Positions 22,375 to 34,829 of a DNA stretch of 64,000 nt are shown one piece after another; the first letter of the stretch is position 1; every line of letters starts with the position of its first letter. Source of the stretch: Myrmaecium sp. VS I D KN 1 (lineage: Eukaryota; Ascomycota; Dothideomycetes; Valsariales; Valsariaceae); assembly GCA_019775845.1 (NCBI GenBank), contig JADQAV010000047.1:372001-436000 (forward strand), written 5' to 3'. The notes below the pieces were generated by a model. That model was not told the origin of the DNA. It worked only from the letters and a program-made list of their open reading frames with translations, and did not search any database. The translations under genes and the position numbers were made by a program.

Positions 22375-24070
22375 TGTCACCGCTACGTCGGATGCGGATC
22401 CGAACAATGAACGATGAAAGCAAGTGTGATAATACGAAAGTGGTTTGGTCTAGGTCGAAATGGTGTCGCAGTGAAAAGTGAAGGTGTTTGTGCAGACGTG
22501 GGAAGATCTTGGGGGGAACAGAGATGTTCACGTTTGCGTTGCTGTTGCGTTGCTTTGCTTCGCCTGCGACTGAACAAAATAAATGACTGGCGAAGTGCAA
22601 ACGGCTGCTTGTAACGTGACTTGCGAGTCGAAGCAATGCTGCTGCCGCTGCCTACTACGTAATCCCAACAGGTTCCTTTCACATGCTTCTCCCCTGCGTC
22701 CTATTGACGCTGAGCCTTGCAGGTGAGACCACGCATCCAAAGGTGAAGCCGCAATCTTCCTTCCAGAAGAAGGAGAACTGGCAGACCCGAATAGTAGCTC
22801 CTCTTCGACGCATGAGGTCACACCGTCGAATACCATGACCGCGAAGCCACTAAAGCCTCCTCCCTAAATCCCATGCGCTTGCTCGCGACTGAACCGCTCC
22901 TCCCCGTCACGGTCACCTCGGAGGGGAAACCAACGTCGCAAACAGTGCGGCGGACGTATACGCGCACCGACACGGTAACAATGTGAGAAATAAAGATCAC
23001 GGGAGAGACAGATAGCTGGACTGTAGAGGAACGGAAACGAGAAATAAGAACAAGGAAAATAAGACAGAATTCTGCATCACTTTCGCCCCACAAGTTTTCC
23101 ACCACCACTCAGTACCTTGCAACACCGCGCCGTCGCCACCCTTCCCTCCCATCAAAACAGATCCCTGTCTCGACAAGGGTCCGTCCGGGAGGAGAAATAT
23201 AGTAGCAGGAACGAACGCGGAGTGAAAAGAAAAAGAAAAGGAAAGACTGAACGATTGACAGTCGAAAAGTGAAAAGTGAAATGAGGAAGGAAAATTGGGA
23301 GGTTCCGGTGCGACTTGAGAATATACTACTCTGATTGCCTCCTTTCCGGCATGGATCGAAACGAAAAAAGAAGATTCTCACGACCTCGTCAATGACTCAC
23401 TTTTTCTGTATATCATTGACGCGCGAGAGACGAGAAAAGCATTAAAAGAAGACGATTTATATGTGTGGGACGCCAAACGTTGCTCTTGGTTTCTAGCGTG
23501 TATCGGGACTCGCATGCGCTCTCTCCCTCTCCCTCGGCAACGAAGATGACGAGAGACGGGGAAAAAAGGCGCGGTACAAAATACCGCAGCTTTCCGCCCA
23601 CATCCACGCGCAGACATTCCGACGTCCGACAAGCTTCCAAGTAGAGCTGGAAAAGAAAGGAAAAGAAAGCAAAAAGACGGGGAAAAAAAAAGAAAAAAAA
23701 ACCGGTCGAAGAGAAGCCCGCTCTATATTAAAACACAAAACCCATCAGAATTCCTCTCCCATTTTATTCTTTCTCGATGGTGGCCGCCGCGTGGGAAAGG
23801 GGCGCTTGAAAGAGACACGAAAAGAGGATAAAGGAAGAAAAGGGCAGAAACCGAAAACCGAGAAAGCCAATGCAAAAGATGGGGATGATGTATGCCACGA
23901 AGAAATGAGAATGAGAAGTGAGCAGGGCGTTTGCCGGGACAGAGGGCGTGTGCAACACCGTGTTGCAAGTGACACAAAGGCCGTGTCCTTAGTCACTCAC
24001 TTTCTTACTGTATCTCTTTCGACGTGGTCCCCTTTTGTTGATGCTTTTGATGCGTTGAACCGGGCGAGGG
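22375..24070. other. Gene-free 1.7 kb between two reverse-strand genes
   Basis: Promoter and leader of the coiled-coil gene and 3' flank of the Nudix gene. From about 22980 to 23960 the plus strand is rich in A and G (many gaaaag and gaaaaaaa runs), so the transcribed strand is C/T-rich. No coding signal that I can support. Confidence 0.5.
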
Positions 24071-24697
24071 CTACCGGTTCATGGTGCACCTCATCAGGGC
24101 TTCCAACAGCTCCGGCCGCTCCGCCAACGCCTCCTTCGCCTGGCTGAAGGACATCCACTGCCGATTCCGCTTGTGCTGCTCCGGCCAGGCGGTCTCCTGC
24201 TTCTCGACCTGGGCCTCGAAGAAGTGGTAGCTGGCCTTGGGGGCCTGGGCGGTGAGCTGCTCGGGCTTGCGCCGCTCCGGGATGGTGCCGAGGTCGGAGG
24301 TGATCTTGCAGATGATGCCGGCCTCCTCCCAGGCCTCCCGGCACGCGGCGTCCTGCGCGGTCTCCTCGTCCGTCTCCCACCCGCCCTTGGGCAGGACCCA
24401 GCCGCCGCGGCGGGTCGACTGGATCAGCAGGACGGAGTTCATGTCGGCGGACAGGGGCACGATCCCAGCCACGAGGCGCTCGCCTTGCGAACCGTAGCCT
24501 GTTCGAGCAAACGGAGGAATGTGTTAGTCAGACCGGACGGGCTCGTCGGTTTGACGACGCGGCGGACGTGTGGGCGCTGGGGGATGCGCTGTCTCGTGAC
24601 CGCACTTACGTTGGTTGCTACGCCCGGTGCGCGCCTCCATCGACCGCTGCTGCTGCTGCTGCTGAGCCGCCACGGGTGCTGCCGGTTCACCTGTCAT
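24071..24697 (-). CDS. Nudix hydrolase, diphosphoinositol polyphosphate phosphohydrolase type
   Basis: Exons 24697-24610 and 24498-24071 with a 111-base intron (GTAAGT donor, CAG acceptor) give 171 residues. The full Nudix box GX5EX7REUXEEXGU is present at residues 69-91 (G-W-E-T-D-E-E ... REAWEEAGI), with the preceding strand WVLPKGG. The short length, RYGSQGERLVAG start of the fold and WxSFxxA near the end resemble the fungal Aps1/Ddp1 group, which hydrolyses diphosphoinositol polyphosphates and diadenosine polyphosphates. Substrate choice is inference. The first exon codes a Gln-rich leader with six consecutive Gln. Located 1.7 kb upstream of the coiled-coil gene on the same strand. Confidence 0.9.
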
Positions 24698-26174
24698 TGT
24701 GTCGGTTGGGATGGTCGTCACCGGTTGTCGTGTGAGGGCGATGTCGGGAAAAGAGTCGTCGTGCTCAATTGAGTGGGCGGCGGCGAAAAGAAGCGTGGAG
24801 GAGCCGAAGTGGCTTCGTGGATGGGGACTAGCGGATGCGGTGAAAGGAGTGATGGAGGTGCGAACGCGAGGGAGTTTTGGGTCAATGAGCGTGCGTGTGC
24901 GAGTGTGAGTTGGAGTAGTAGGTTGGTGGTTGGTGGTGAACGGTAAGCCTTCAGTCCCGCGGGGAACGGGGCTGAGGGGAGGTGCAGTGGCCTTTGAAGA
25001 AAGAGGAGCAAGGCATCGTGATATGTTCTGAGTGGTGGTTGAATCAGGGTCTGAAAACTTCGTAGGTTCGGGTAGGAAGCTAAGGCACGAGCTCCGGGGG
25101 GCCGGCCGTGCCAGGACGTGCCAGGACCAAGGGAAAGTGGACGTTGAGGTAAGGCACCGATCGCCCTCTGCATCCCTCCCTCCCGGGCGGCTTGCTGGTC
25201 TGAGGAAGCCAACCCGTTCGTTCGCCTTTCTCCAGTTCAATGATGATAACTTACGGATGGGATTCTCCAATCACACCAGATGATTATGACCGACCGTCAC
25301 GTTGCACGGTCGCTTGATAGGTTGATAGGTAGTAACTAATACCTCCTGTACATCCATATAAGTGAACTTGTCCGGTCGTACATCGACATATCAATACACC
25401 AACCAGGCTTCCCCTATTGTCTCTTTCTTCGGGCGAAGCTGCGAGCGCTGTTGCCGCCGGACCCAGCCAGCAGCGGTCGAACCACAGCGACGTCCGTTGT
25501 CTTGTGTCGGCTGCATGCAGCGAGCTGGCAGTCATGGGGATGGATGGCCATCATTCTGCATACGGAGTACTTGCTTTCTTTTTCCCCTTGGGTATCAATC
25601 ATCTGTGATCAACAACGGTAGTTCAGATGCGGGCAGGTAGTCATTCGGCGAATGATACCCCTTATTGATCCAGGAGGTGATGATACATATATATGTAGAT
25701 GTACCTATGCATATATTTAATCACTTTCTACCTGATTCACAGCTGGTCGCCACACAGCAAGACAGAAAGTCGTAAAGAAGAACAAAACGACCCAAGCTGA
25801 TGATTATGATGATGACGATGACGATGCTGATGCTGGTGATGAGCCGGTTTGCTGCAAAACATCCCCCCCAGGCTCCTCCCGACGCACCGGCAAGCAACCT
25901 GAAATCCCTCCAATCTCGCTCGCAATGACCAGCAAGACGCGGGGCAGATCTGCTGTACCTAGTGTATATAGCCTTACTTACTCCTATTTCCAAGTCATTC
26001 AATTCGCCTTTTCAATGACCCAATCGAGCCTCTCAAATCTCGTTGCCTGAGACAGTCTCTCTCAGCGTGCCTGTGGCTGCCCGTCCACCCGACCGCCGCC
26101 GTCCCACAGCTCCTCCTCCGAAACTCCCGCCCGTCATCGTCATCGTCACTGTCACTCCCGTTCCGCTTTTCACA
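24698..26174. other. Divergent intergenic region, Nudix and ate1 promoters
   Basis: About 1.5 kb without a gene. Contains short TATA-rich patches around 25685-25720 and a GAT/GAC triplet tract near 25800-25840. No recognisable RNA gene. Confidence 0.5.
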
Positions 26175-28317
26175 ATGCAGCGCCCGCTGGACGACGCCGA
26201 ATCCGTCTCCGTCCTGGCGCCGGTTGGTATGTCCCGTCCCTCCCACTCCCATTCTCTCCCGCTGCATTCTGCGCGAGCCAATGGCATGCGGATGGTCTCC
26301 CACCCTCCTCCCCCTGCCCGCTACATTACCTTACGTTCCAGCCCGGATCAAACCGTATGCTAACCCTCCACAGGCTACCAATGCGGTTCATGCGGATACT
26401 GCAAGCAAAGCGACTCCAGTCAGAGAACCCCAGATTCCCGTATTGAGCTCTCTCCCCATCACACCCATCCACCGTCCCGTCTCTCTCTCTGCTCTTGATA
26501 TTATTTCGCAATTTTTGTTGCTTTCTGAATCATATTGCCTTTCGTACTGTCATTGTGTGCTTCCCTGTCATCGTTTGTTGTCAATTTCACTGTTAATGTG
26601 CCTGTCGAGCGATGTCTTTTGCCTTTTCTACACCGTTATCCAAGCGGACCATCCCTTGTACTGACGATGCCCGCTTGTCAGGCGCTTCATACTACGCTCG
26701 TGCCTCCCGGTTGACTCCAGAGCATTATCAAGAGCTGGCTGACCGAGGATGGAGACGGTAAGCGATCTTTCGATCTTTCTACCTAGTCTCCAACCCTATC
26801 CACTTACGCTTTGCTTCCGTCGAAGTTGTGCGACATGGTTGACGCGAAGGTCGATATGATGCAGCTCGGGGAACGTCCTCTACAAGCCTGACTTGAAGCG
26901 GCATTGCTGTCCGCACTACACGATCCGGTACGATCCACCCTTCCGTCTACCCATCTCATGCTTCCCACCTCGACTTGGCTAACCTCCTAGACTGCCCGTG
27001 TCCGAATTCAAACCGTCTCGGGACCAACGCCAGGCAGTGAACCGGTGGAACCACTTCGTCCTCGGCGACGCATACCTCAAAGAAGCCGCAAAACTGTACC
27101 CCAAAAGCAAAGAGTACGTAAGCACCAAAACGCCGATGCCCTTTCGCGGCACGCATCTTCGACGGCCGCTGCTGCTGCCGCCGCCGCCGCTGACACAAGC
27201 CCCTCGTCTCGCACCTCACGCAACAGGGAGAAGAAGCAAGCGAGGAACACCTTCGACCTTGTCACCAGCATCCACGCCGCTGAGACTGGCGTCGTCCGGA
27301 CGCCGCCAACCCCCGCCCACACCTTCACCGTCACCCTCGAGCCCTCCACCTTCACCGAGGAGAAGTTCCTCCTCTACCGGCAGTACCAGATCGCCGTCCA
27401 TCATGACGACCCGGCCGACGTGACTCGCTCCGGCTTCCGCCGCTTCCTGTGCGACTCGCCCATCCCGCGACGCACCCGGACGATCCCCCGCCGCAGCAGC
27501 GACAGCGGCAGCGGCGACAACGACGAGGAGGTACAGCAGCCGCTTGGCACGTACCACCAATGCTACCGACTCGACGGCGCCCTCATCGCCATCGGCGTCC
27601 TCGACCTGCTCCCCCGCTCCGTCAGCGGGGTCTACTTCCTCTACGACCCGGGCCTGGACCGGCACCGGCTCGGCGCGCTGTCCGCCCTGCGCGAGGCCGC
27701 CCTGGCCCGCGAGCGCGCCTACCCCTTCTACTACATGGGCTACTACATCCCCACCTGCCCCAAGATGCGCTACAAGGCCGACTACCGGCCCCAGCACGTC
27801 CTCCACCCCCGCCGGCCCGGCACCTGGCTCCCGCTCGACGACGACGCCGTTAGGACGGCCATGATGAACGCGCCTCAGACCGGGCGCGTGTGGGGGGTCG
27901 ACGTGGATACGGGCGACGCCGATGGCGATGGTGGCGACGACGGTAGCAGCAAGGACGACCTCGTCGTCGAACGAAACCCCAAGGACGCCGCCCGCCGCTA
28001 CGCCGACGGCGACGCGTCCCTCTTCGACCTCGCCATCCCCGGCGTCCTCACGCGGGCCGAGGTCGAGCGCCAGGTCGACTTGGACGCCATTCGCATCCTG
28101 CTCCCCCGGGGCTTGGGCGTCGTGCGAGCACGGGTAAGTAGATGCATGCGGAAGGCGCATGGCGTATATCCCGGCTAACCATACCCGGTCTCAGGATCTG
28201 GTCGCGTGGGAAGACGGAGACATCACTGCGCCGCACAGCCTCAAGGGCGTCGTCGGCCAGTTCGCCGCCGTCGTCGGGCCCGAGGTCGCAAGGGAGATGG
28301 TGGTTTCGTTTGCGTAG
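26175..28317 (+). CDS. ate1: Arginyl-tRNA--protein transferase
   Basis: Adds Arg to N-terminal Asp, Glu or oxidised Cys, making an N-degron read by the ubiquitin system. Seven exons: 26175-26226, 26374-26439, 26682-26757, 26865-26927, 26991-27113, 27227-28133 and 28195-28317, giving 469 residues. The N-terminal domain has the conserved cysteines C24 and C27 (CGYC) and C79-C80 (HCCPHY), then ASRLTPEHYQ. The C-terminal GNAT-like domain shows NTFDL, EEKFLLYRQYQ, SGFRRFLC, YHQCYRLDG, LIAIGVLD, SVYFLYDP-like and YYMGYYI motifs. The exon 5/6 join uses donor GTACGT at 27114; this alone restores the frame as KSKEEKKQARN. A Ser/Gly/Asp-rich insert lies near 27490-27540 and an Asp/Gly-rich one near 27900-27960. 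The second intron (242 bases) is the longest. Confidence 0.93.
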
Positions 28318-29069
28318 GGTCGGTATACAGTAGTAGGAGTAACGAGTCATAGGGAGGGTTCTATTTGGCGGATGGAAAAAACGAAAGATGAGTGGTTAGG
28401 TATGTAAAAGAGGTTTGTTCGGTTCTCGATCTGTCTTACTCTGTTCTTCGTTTCCATTTTGCATCGACGGACCTTTCGGCCCGCCTTTTTCTCCTTTTCT
28501 CATCCTCTTTTCTTCTCCCCTTGCTGTTACACATGCGCATTGCGGGACACAGACCTGCCCCTACATATATAGCCCGGGAAAAAGCCAAGATCGACGACAT
28601 ATACCACTTCTTTCCATCGGACGACGTGTAAAAAAAGCGGAAGACGCGCCCTCAAGCGACAAACGGACAAGGGCGGCAGATGGGTGTGACAAGAAGGCAG
28701 GAGAGGAATTCCATAATGAACTTGGTCTAACGATCCAAAAAATGGCCACCCTTCCTTTTGTGCCACGCTCACATCCCATGCACAGCAATGTGAACGAGGA
28801 CAACAAACAGGAGCGCGCTCACATCCCATGCACAGCAATGTGAACGAGGACAACAAACAGGAGCGCGATGAAAGAGATACCGAACCGGTCAGAGAGCGAT
28901 ACGAGATAGGTATGTATGTAAGTATGAGTGTACAAAAGGGGAATATCCAGGCCAGTGATACAAGAGACGATAACAACAACAACAACAACAGTAATAGCAA
29001 CAGCAACAGTAACCACGGACGCCCACCAGGGGATTCGAGCTTGTCTTTTTTTCCTTTCCTTTTCCTTTT
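28318..29069. other. Convergent intergenic region between ate1 and the ppo gene
   Basis: No gene. Contains a 50-base perfect tandem duplication, an AAC triplet tract near 28975-28990 and purine-rich stretches. Confidence 0.6.
28766..28865. repeat. Perfect 50-base direct tandem repeat (two copies)
   Basis: 28766-28815 is repeated without a mismatch at 28816-28865, starting CGCTCACATCCCATGC. Identity over 50 bases implies a very recent duplication or an assembly artefact. Confidence 0.95.
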
Positions 29070-32000
29070 CTAAATGCCGCCGTCCCAGTTCACCTTGAGC
29101 GCTGTGGGGAAAGAAAAGTCAAGTCAGCCATTGTCAAATTCAAGTCAAGTCGATCAATCAATCGACCCGCAAGAAGGAGAGCCAAGGAGGGCGGAAAGGG
29201 ACGACGAAGAAAGAAAGAACACTTACAAGTCGGAAACGGCCAAAACCCGTCATGATTCTCCGTGAGATAAGCATGATACGGCCAGGGCTCGCCGGCGACG
29301 GTCGGCCTCGCAATCTTGTGCACGACGCCCTGGGGACCCGGCGCGGGTCGGAGTCCGTCCAGCCGGGCGACCATCTTCAGCATCGTCGTCAGCGCGACCC
29401 GGGTCATGGGCAGGCCGAGGCACTGGTGCGGACCGGCGCCGAGGTGGATGTACGACGCCACCGGCCGGTGCAGGTCGAGGACGTCCGGGTTCGGGAAGAC
29501 GGTCGGGTCGTGGCTGGCTGCGCGCAGGTTGACCATGACCCGGTCGCCCTGCGTGAGGTGCAGGGTGCGGTCGCCGTCGACGACGTCGACGTCCTTCGCG
29601 ACGCGGCGGAAGACGCCCGTCTCGCCGTAGAGCCGGGAGCCCTCGAGGAAGTAGTGGGTGAGGGTATCGAAGCTCTGCTCGTCCTCCAGCCGGGCGAGCC
29701 GCTGAATCTCCGGCAGGTGCTCCTTGCCCGCGGTGAGGAAGTACTCGATCGTCTGGCCGAAGAGCTGGCCCTGGTTGCTGACCATGCCGCCCGCCGTGCC
29801 CATGATGTGGCCCCAGACGAGCTCTTTCACGTCCATGCCCGAGGCGAGCAGCCGCTCGATCAGGTGCTTCCCGTACGACTTGAGCGGCGTGTTGTGCGGG
29901 AAGACGGTGTTGGCGAGGTCGCTGAAGATGCCGCTCGCCTTGATCTCCTCGACGTTGGCCTGGACCAGCTCGCCGAGGGTGTGCGTCGCCTTGTACGCCT
30001 TCTGCCGGAGCGGGAACGACGAGGCCGGGTCCAGGTCGAAGAAGACGCAGATGAACACGGCCGACATGATGAGGTAGAGCTCGTGCTCGGTGAAGATGCC
30101 GGCCGGATGCTCGTGCGTCTTCAGCGGCAGGCAGAAGAGCTCGGCGCAGAAGTGGACGTGGGCGAGGTTGCCGACGTCGCGGATGATGTCGACCTGGCGG
30201 ACGTCGCCGAGCCGGTACGACTTCTCCCGCAGCAGCCGGGCGGTGACGTCCTCGTAGAACCGGCGGACCTCCTCGTTCCACTCGCGCACGTACAGCGCCT
30301 TCTCCATCATCTGTCGGGAACGCGCGTTAGCAAAACCGTCGCCGCTGAGCATGAAATCCCGGGCGGGCGAGCCCATGAGGAACTCCATCGCCGCGCCCCA
30401 CGTTACCTTGAAAACCTCCTTGTTCCCCAAGATCGCGTCCGCCGTGGCGTACGAGCGCACCATCTGCGGCTCCCCCGTCGCCCGCGGGCGGTCGAAGGAG
30501 TACAGCTGGTCCTTGTTCAGATCTTGGAGGGCGATCTTCATGTAACGGGGCACGGTGAGCGGGTAGTGGGCGTAGACGGAGTCGACCGCGAAGTGGCGGG
30601 GGAAGGCGCGCAGGAAGAGCTTGTAGAACACGCAGCCGTTGTCGATCTCGAGGTCGTAGTTGACCTCGGAGTAGCCCCAGTTCGTCAGCTTCTTGGGGTG
30701 GTAGTCGATCGTGTAGAAGCGGTCGCCGCGGACGAGGGCGGTCGCGTCGGAGAGGACGGCGCGGGAGACGGTGTAGGAGGGCGTGAGGCCGGCGCCGGGC
30801 ACCATCGGCTTCTTCGCCTCCTCCGCCACCAGGCCGGGGTACATCTCCACCAGGTCCGGGTGGTCGTATAGGTGCCGCAGCGTGTCGGCGACCTCCGGGT
30901 CCGAGTTGATGTCCTCGAACGTCCGGTGCGGCGTCAGGCCGAAGTACTTCCTGAACTCGTTCAGCGTCGCCAGGTTCCACGAGCGCGCCTGCTCGATGCC
31001 CAGGATCTCGACGGCCCGCATGACAGCCGGCACGCGCTGCGCGCCGAACGAGTTGGCGCAGTCGTCGATGCCGTCGGCGAGGATCTGGACGAGCCCGTCG
31101 TCCGGGTACCTCCCGTCCGCGCCGCGTTGGAGGCCGGCGAACTCCCGCTGCGGCGGATCGGCTGGGATCTTCTCGTCCAGCTCGCGCAGCTTCATGAGGA
31201 ACTCGTACTTCCCCACCGACTTCGGGTCCCGGCCGGGGAACATCTGCTGCCAGCTCCCCTCCGTCCACTCCTCGTCGCGCTTGGAGATGGCCGCATGCCA
31301 GCGGTAGACCAGATTGAACTCGGCCGAGACTTGGTTGCCGACGCCCAACGGCGGGCCGTCCTTGATGGGCACGCGCGGGTTCAGCTGCCAGTTGCTGTCT
31401 GTCTTATTCAGGTTGAGGATCGTGCGGACGTAGTCGATCAGGATGATGTTCACGTAGAGGCCGCAGGTGATCAGCCTGCCGGTCTGGAAGAGATCCTCGT
31501 CGTATTTTGCGAGCTTGGCCTGGTCCTCGGTTTTCGGCTTGGTGAACCGACCGCCTTCGTTGATGGCCGCCAGCTGCTCCACGACGTAGTTGTGGAATCG
31601 GTTGAACATGATCAGGAGAGCGCCCACGCCCGGGGGGAACGAGAGCAGCCGTTTCTCGGAGAAGCAGTCGGCCTTGATCTTCCCATCCTCTCTCGTGCGC
31701 ATCAGATCTTGCTCGTCCTGGTTGCTGCCGTAGAGCGGGGCGAGGTCCAGGTAAGACGAGGTTGTCGAGGTGGAGAAGTCGTTGTGGTCGGTGCGGAAGA
31801 GGTCGTGAATGATGATGGAGGCCAGGTAGAAAAGCATGCTCGAAATCCCATTGGGATGCTCCTCCGTGTGCTTCCGGGCGAAGAGCGTGTCGAAGATCAC
31901 GCCCGGGTCCGGCCGAGCGCCAGGCTGCATCGTCGCCGGCTTTACGGACCGGGCATAGGGGGCCCCGGCCGCGCCCAACATGGGGTGAACGCGACTGTTG

Positions 32001-32535
32001 TGCGAGCCGTCGGCAGACCGGTACCCGAACTGATTGCCCATGAAGGCTTGCGGAGGGTGTTGCAAGTCGTTCCAGAGCTGGGTCAGGAACGAGTTGGTGA
32101 GCTTCTGCCCGAGCTCCGAACCGTCCGGAAGTTTGGCAGCGGCCTGTACGCGTGTCAATCAACTCGCCGAACAGAGGACGTCATTGGATCGTGAGAGTTT
32201 ACCTGGATCAGCCCTTCCATCAGATATGTCCGGTCATCGATCAGCTGGCCCGTCTTGCTCTTATGCGAGACCTCAAGCAACGTCTTGACATCCTTCGCCC
32301 CGATATGGCTCAGGTCGTTGATGCCATTCTTGAGCTCCGTGACGAGCCGCCACGGGTCCTCGGGTTGGATATCCGATCCGTCTCCGGTCTCGTCCGGGAC
32401 GGGCTTGCGGATGTGGCTGATGAGCTCGGCGAACTGCTTGAAGGATGGGTCGAGCTTGCTGCGGATCGCTTGCACGGCCGCCGGCTTCTCGATCCGCGGT
32501 GGCCCTCCGTTGCTCGTGAGGGCGGCGGGCGCCAT
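29070..32535 (-). CDS. Fatty acid dioxygenase-P450 fusion, psi-factor-producing oxygenase (PpoA-like)
   Basis: Makes hydroperoxy and then dihydroxy derivatives of linoleic or oleic acid, the oxylipin signals that balance sexual and asexual sporulation. Exons 32535-32203, 32143-29227 and 29101-29070 give 1093 residues (PpoA is about 1080). The N-terminal animal-peroxidase-like domain has the distal His in IIHDLFR (about H224) and the proximal motif YRWHA (Y391, H394). The C-terminal P450 domain keeps its heme thiolate Cys in GPHQCLGLP (about C1019) and the helix-I pair in MVSNQGQ (N901, Q904), which in PpoA drive 5,8-diol isomerisation. Thus both halves look active and a 5,8-linoleate diol synthase is likely. 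The last exon codes only 10 residues. Confidence 0.95.
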
Positions 32536-34829
32536 GATTTTGATACACAACTGCACGGCATGGATTAGTATTTCTGTGATGGACCTACTGAGGAATGCTA
32601 GGATCATGGATGGCTCTCTGGAGGGAATCGTGCGTTTGGTGATGAGGAACGAGGATAAAAATGAACAAGGATTATTTTCTTTTGGAAAATGCGTGGGACG
32701 AAGGAGAAGAGAACAAGGGCTTTAGGATACGGGCGTGCAGGGAGATCGGAGCAGCATGATGATTGTGAGAGGTGTGAAGGTGAGGTCTCGGGTACAGAGC
32801 AGCTCTTGCATGATAAGGAAAGAAGGAGCAGTTCCGATCCCACACGCCACTGGCTTCCTTCTTTCTTTCCCTCAATCGAGCCAGCTTCAATAATCCGGTA
32901 GAGAAGAGCACTCACTCACTTTCTAGTGTTAAAATATGCGAATCGCCGCCTGACAGATCGGTGTATATCCTCCAATTCAAGGCGATCGCCTCTGTGTGAA
33001 TCCACTGGACGGATGCCTTGGGGGAGGAATGTGACCTGGAAGAAAAAACGAAGATCCAAAATAAAACCGAACGCAAGGAGAAAACCTTTCCAGATCACGT
33101 CTGAAGAATAATTGAATAAAGTGGTGAGAAAAGATATGTATGGCAGCGGGCGGACGTCGTCAGCAAGAAACAATAAAAGGGCAAGACAAGGCTGTCGGAC
33201 CTTCCCTAGAGCACTTATATGTACATACATACTACTACAACTGATCCGCCGGCGTCTACGCGCACATATTAACCCCATCCGCCCCGGTACCGAGGCACGG
33301 GGTGATGATGATGCTGATGATGACCCAGGTGCGGCTGAAAGAACCTAAGTGAGTGAGGAGAAGAAGATGTAGCCCCCAACCCACCAACCAACCAACCAAC
33401 CCCATCCATTCATCCGCGGACGAGGCGCGGAGATCATGTCAGCAATAAACTTCTATCTGTATGTGATTTATGTAGGTACATACATACGATACCTACAGAT
33501 CCGCTCCGCCTAGCCGCGCGACGAGAAACCAATCAATCAACCAACCAACCGAACGCAGCAAAAACGCACACATTCCACACTCCCATCCTTCACCGACGGC
33601 CAGACCGGGAGCCCTCATCAAGTACACTACACGGTAACCGTGAAGGGAGGAAAAAAAAATAGGGTGTGTTCCTGCGAACCACTGAAGCTGACGTGAATGA
33701 CGATGCTGAGAAGAGCGAGGCTGAAGAGGCTGAGGCTGAGGCTGCGAAGCCACCACCACCACTATTTATCAGCAAGCGAGTACAGTATGTACTAATGTAG
33801 GTGTGAGGCTGAGGCCGAGGCGGTCAAGTCCACTCATACTGCATGCATGCATGCATGCGTGATTAGGCAGGGCAGGGCAGGGCTGATGGGATCTCACACC
33901 GAGAGCATCGATGTCGTTCGCGCCCGCGGCACGGGGTCAGCCTTGTGGTGATTCACCGGGCTGGCCGCGTGGGGGCTGGCTGACGACGTGGGAGAAGAAG
34001 GCTGACGGCGCTCATCCGATTTCTTTTTTCTTTTCTCTGGTTTCTGTGTCTGAGGACCGCGGTGGATAGCTTTTCTAGGTCTCATGGATGATACATAGAT
34101 ACAGGAAGAGGTATATCCTAAACATAGTAGGACATTACTGGCGGTCTGCAAAACCCCCCTCCTTCATTCACGCAGTTCCAGGCATTTCCCGTCAGCAAGA
34201 TCACCGAGTATATACTGGTACCTCGAAATAAGCCAACGAGAAGAAGATTTCCGAGCTGATCTGACTCTCTAACTCCGATAAGGGTGGTAACGAGTGGTAA
34301 CACACTCCATCTCACTCGTGTTCAAAGCGATCGATCGGTGCTCGTGTAGTATATGAATGGATGACGGTAGTATCCAAGACTTAAGGTAGGCATAGATGAA
34401 CAGGGTGGGGGCCGGAGGAGCTGAACCCCTCCGCGCTGCAGCAGCAACCCAACCCCCCCCCCCCCCCCAAAAAAAAACAGCGAGAGGTATAGGTCGTGTT
34501 TTTGGTATGTAAGCCCTAGTATATTAAAAAGAGGACGCTCTTCTCCTTCTCCTCTCTCACGCACGTAATACCCGTCATAACTTACACCGATTTCCTTCGT
34601 TCGTGATTGTAGCTGTAGCCCACCACATATCATCACTCCCCGCGTCTCCAGACCCATGGGAGGTTAGAAGCTCACTTCCTCAAAGATGCCAGACTATAGC
34701 CGGCCGGCGAATGACACGTGAATCAGGGGAACGCAGTAACGCTCCGCACTTCCACCATGAGAAAGCACACACACACCCATGAAGATGAAACCAACATTTT
34801 CAGCGGTAAAACCGACATCCTGCCGTCCC
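32536..34829. other. Long gene-free stretch with simple repeats
   Basis: About 2.3 kb upstream of the Ppo gene. Contains CCAA units near 33380-33400 and 33535-33550, five GCAT units at about 33841-33860, AGGC/GGGC units near 33867-33882 and a run of C followed by A at about 34452-34476. The part next to 32535 is the Ppo promoter. No coding signal. Confidence 0.55.

Noticed and set aside
29252-32194. Plus-strand open frames of 539 and 440 codons
   Set aside because: Antisense shadows of the Ppo gene, again with no recognisable motifs.
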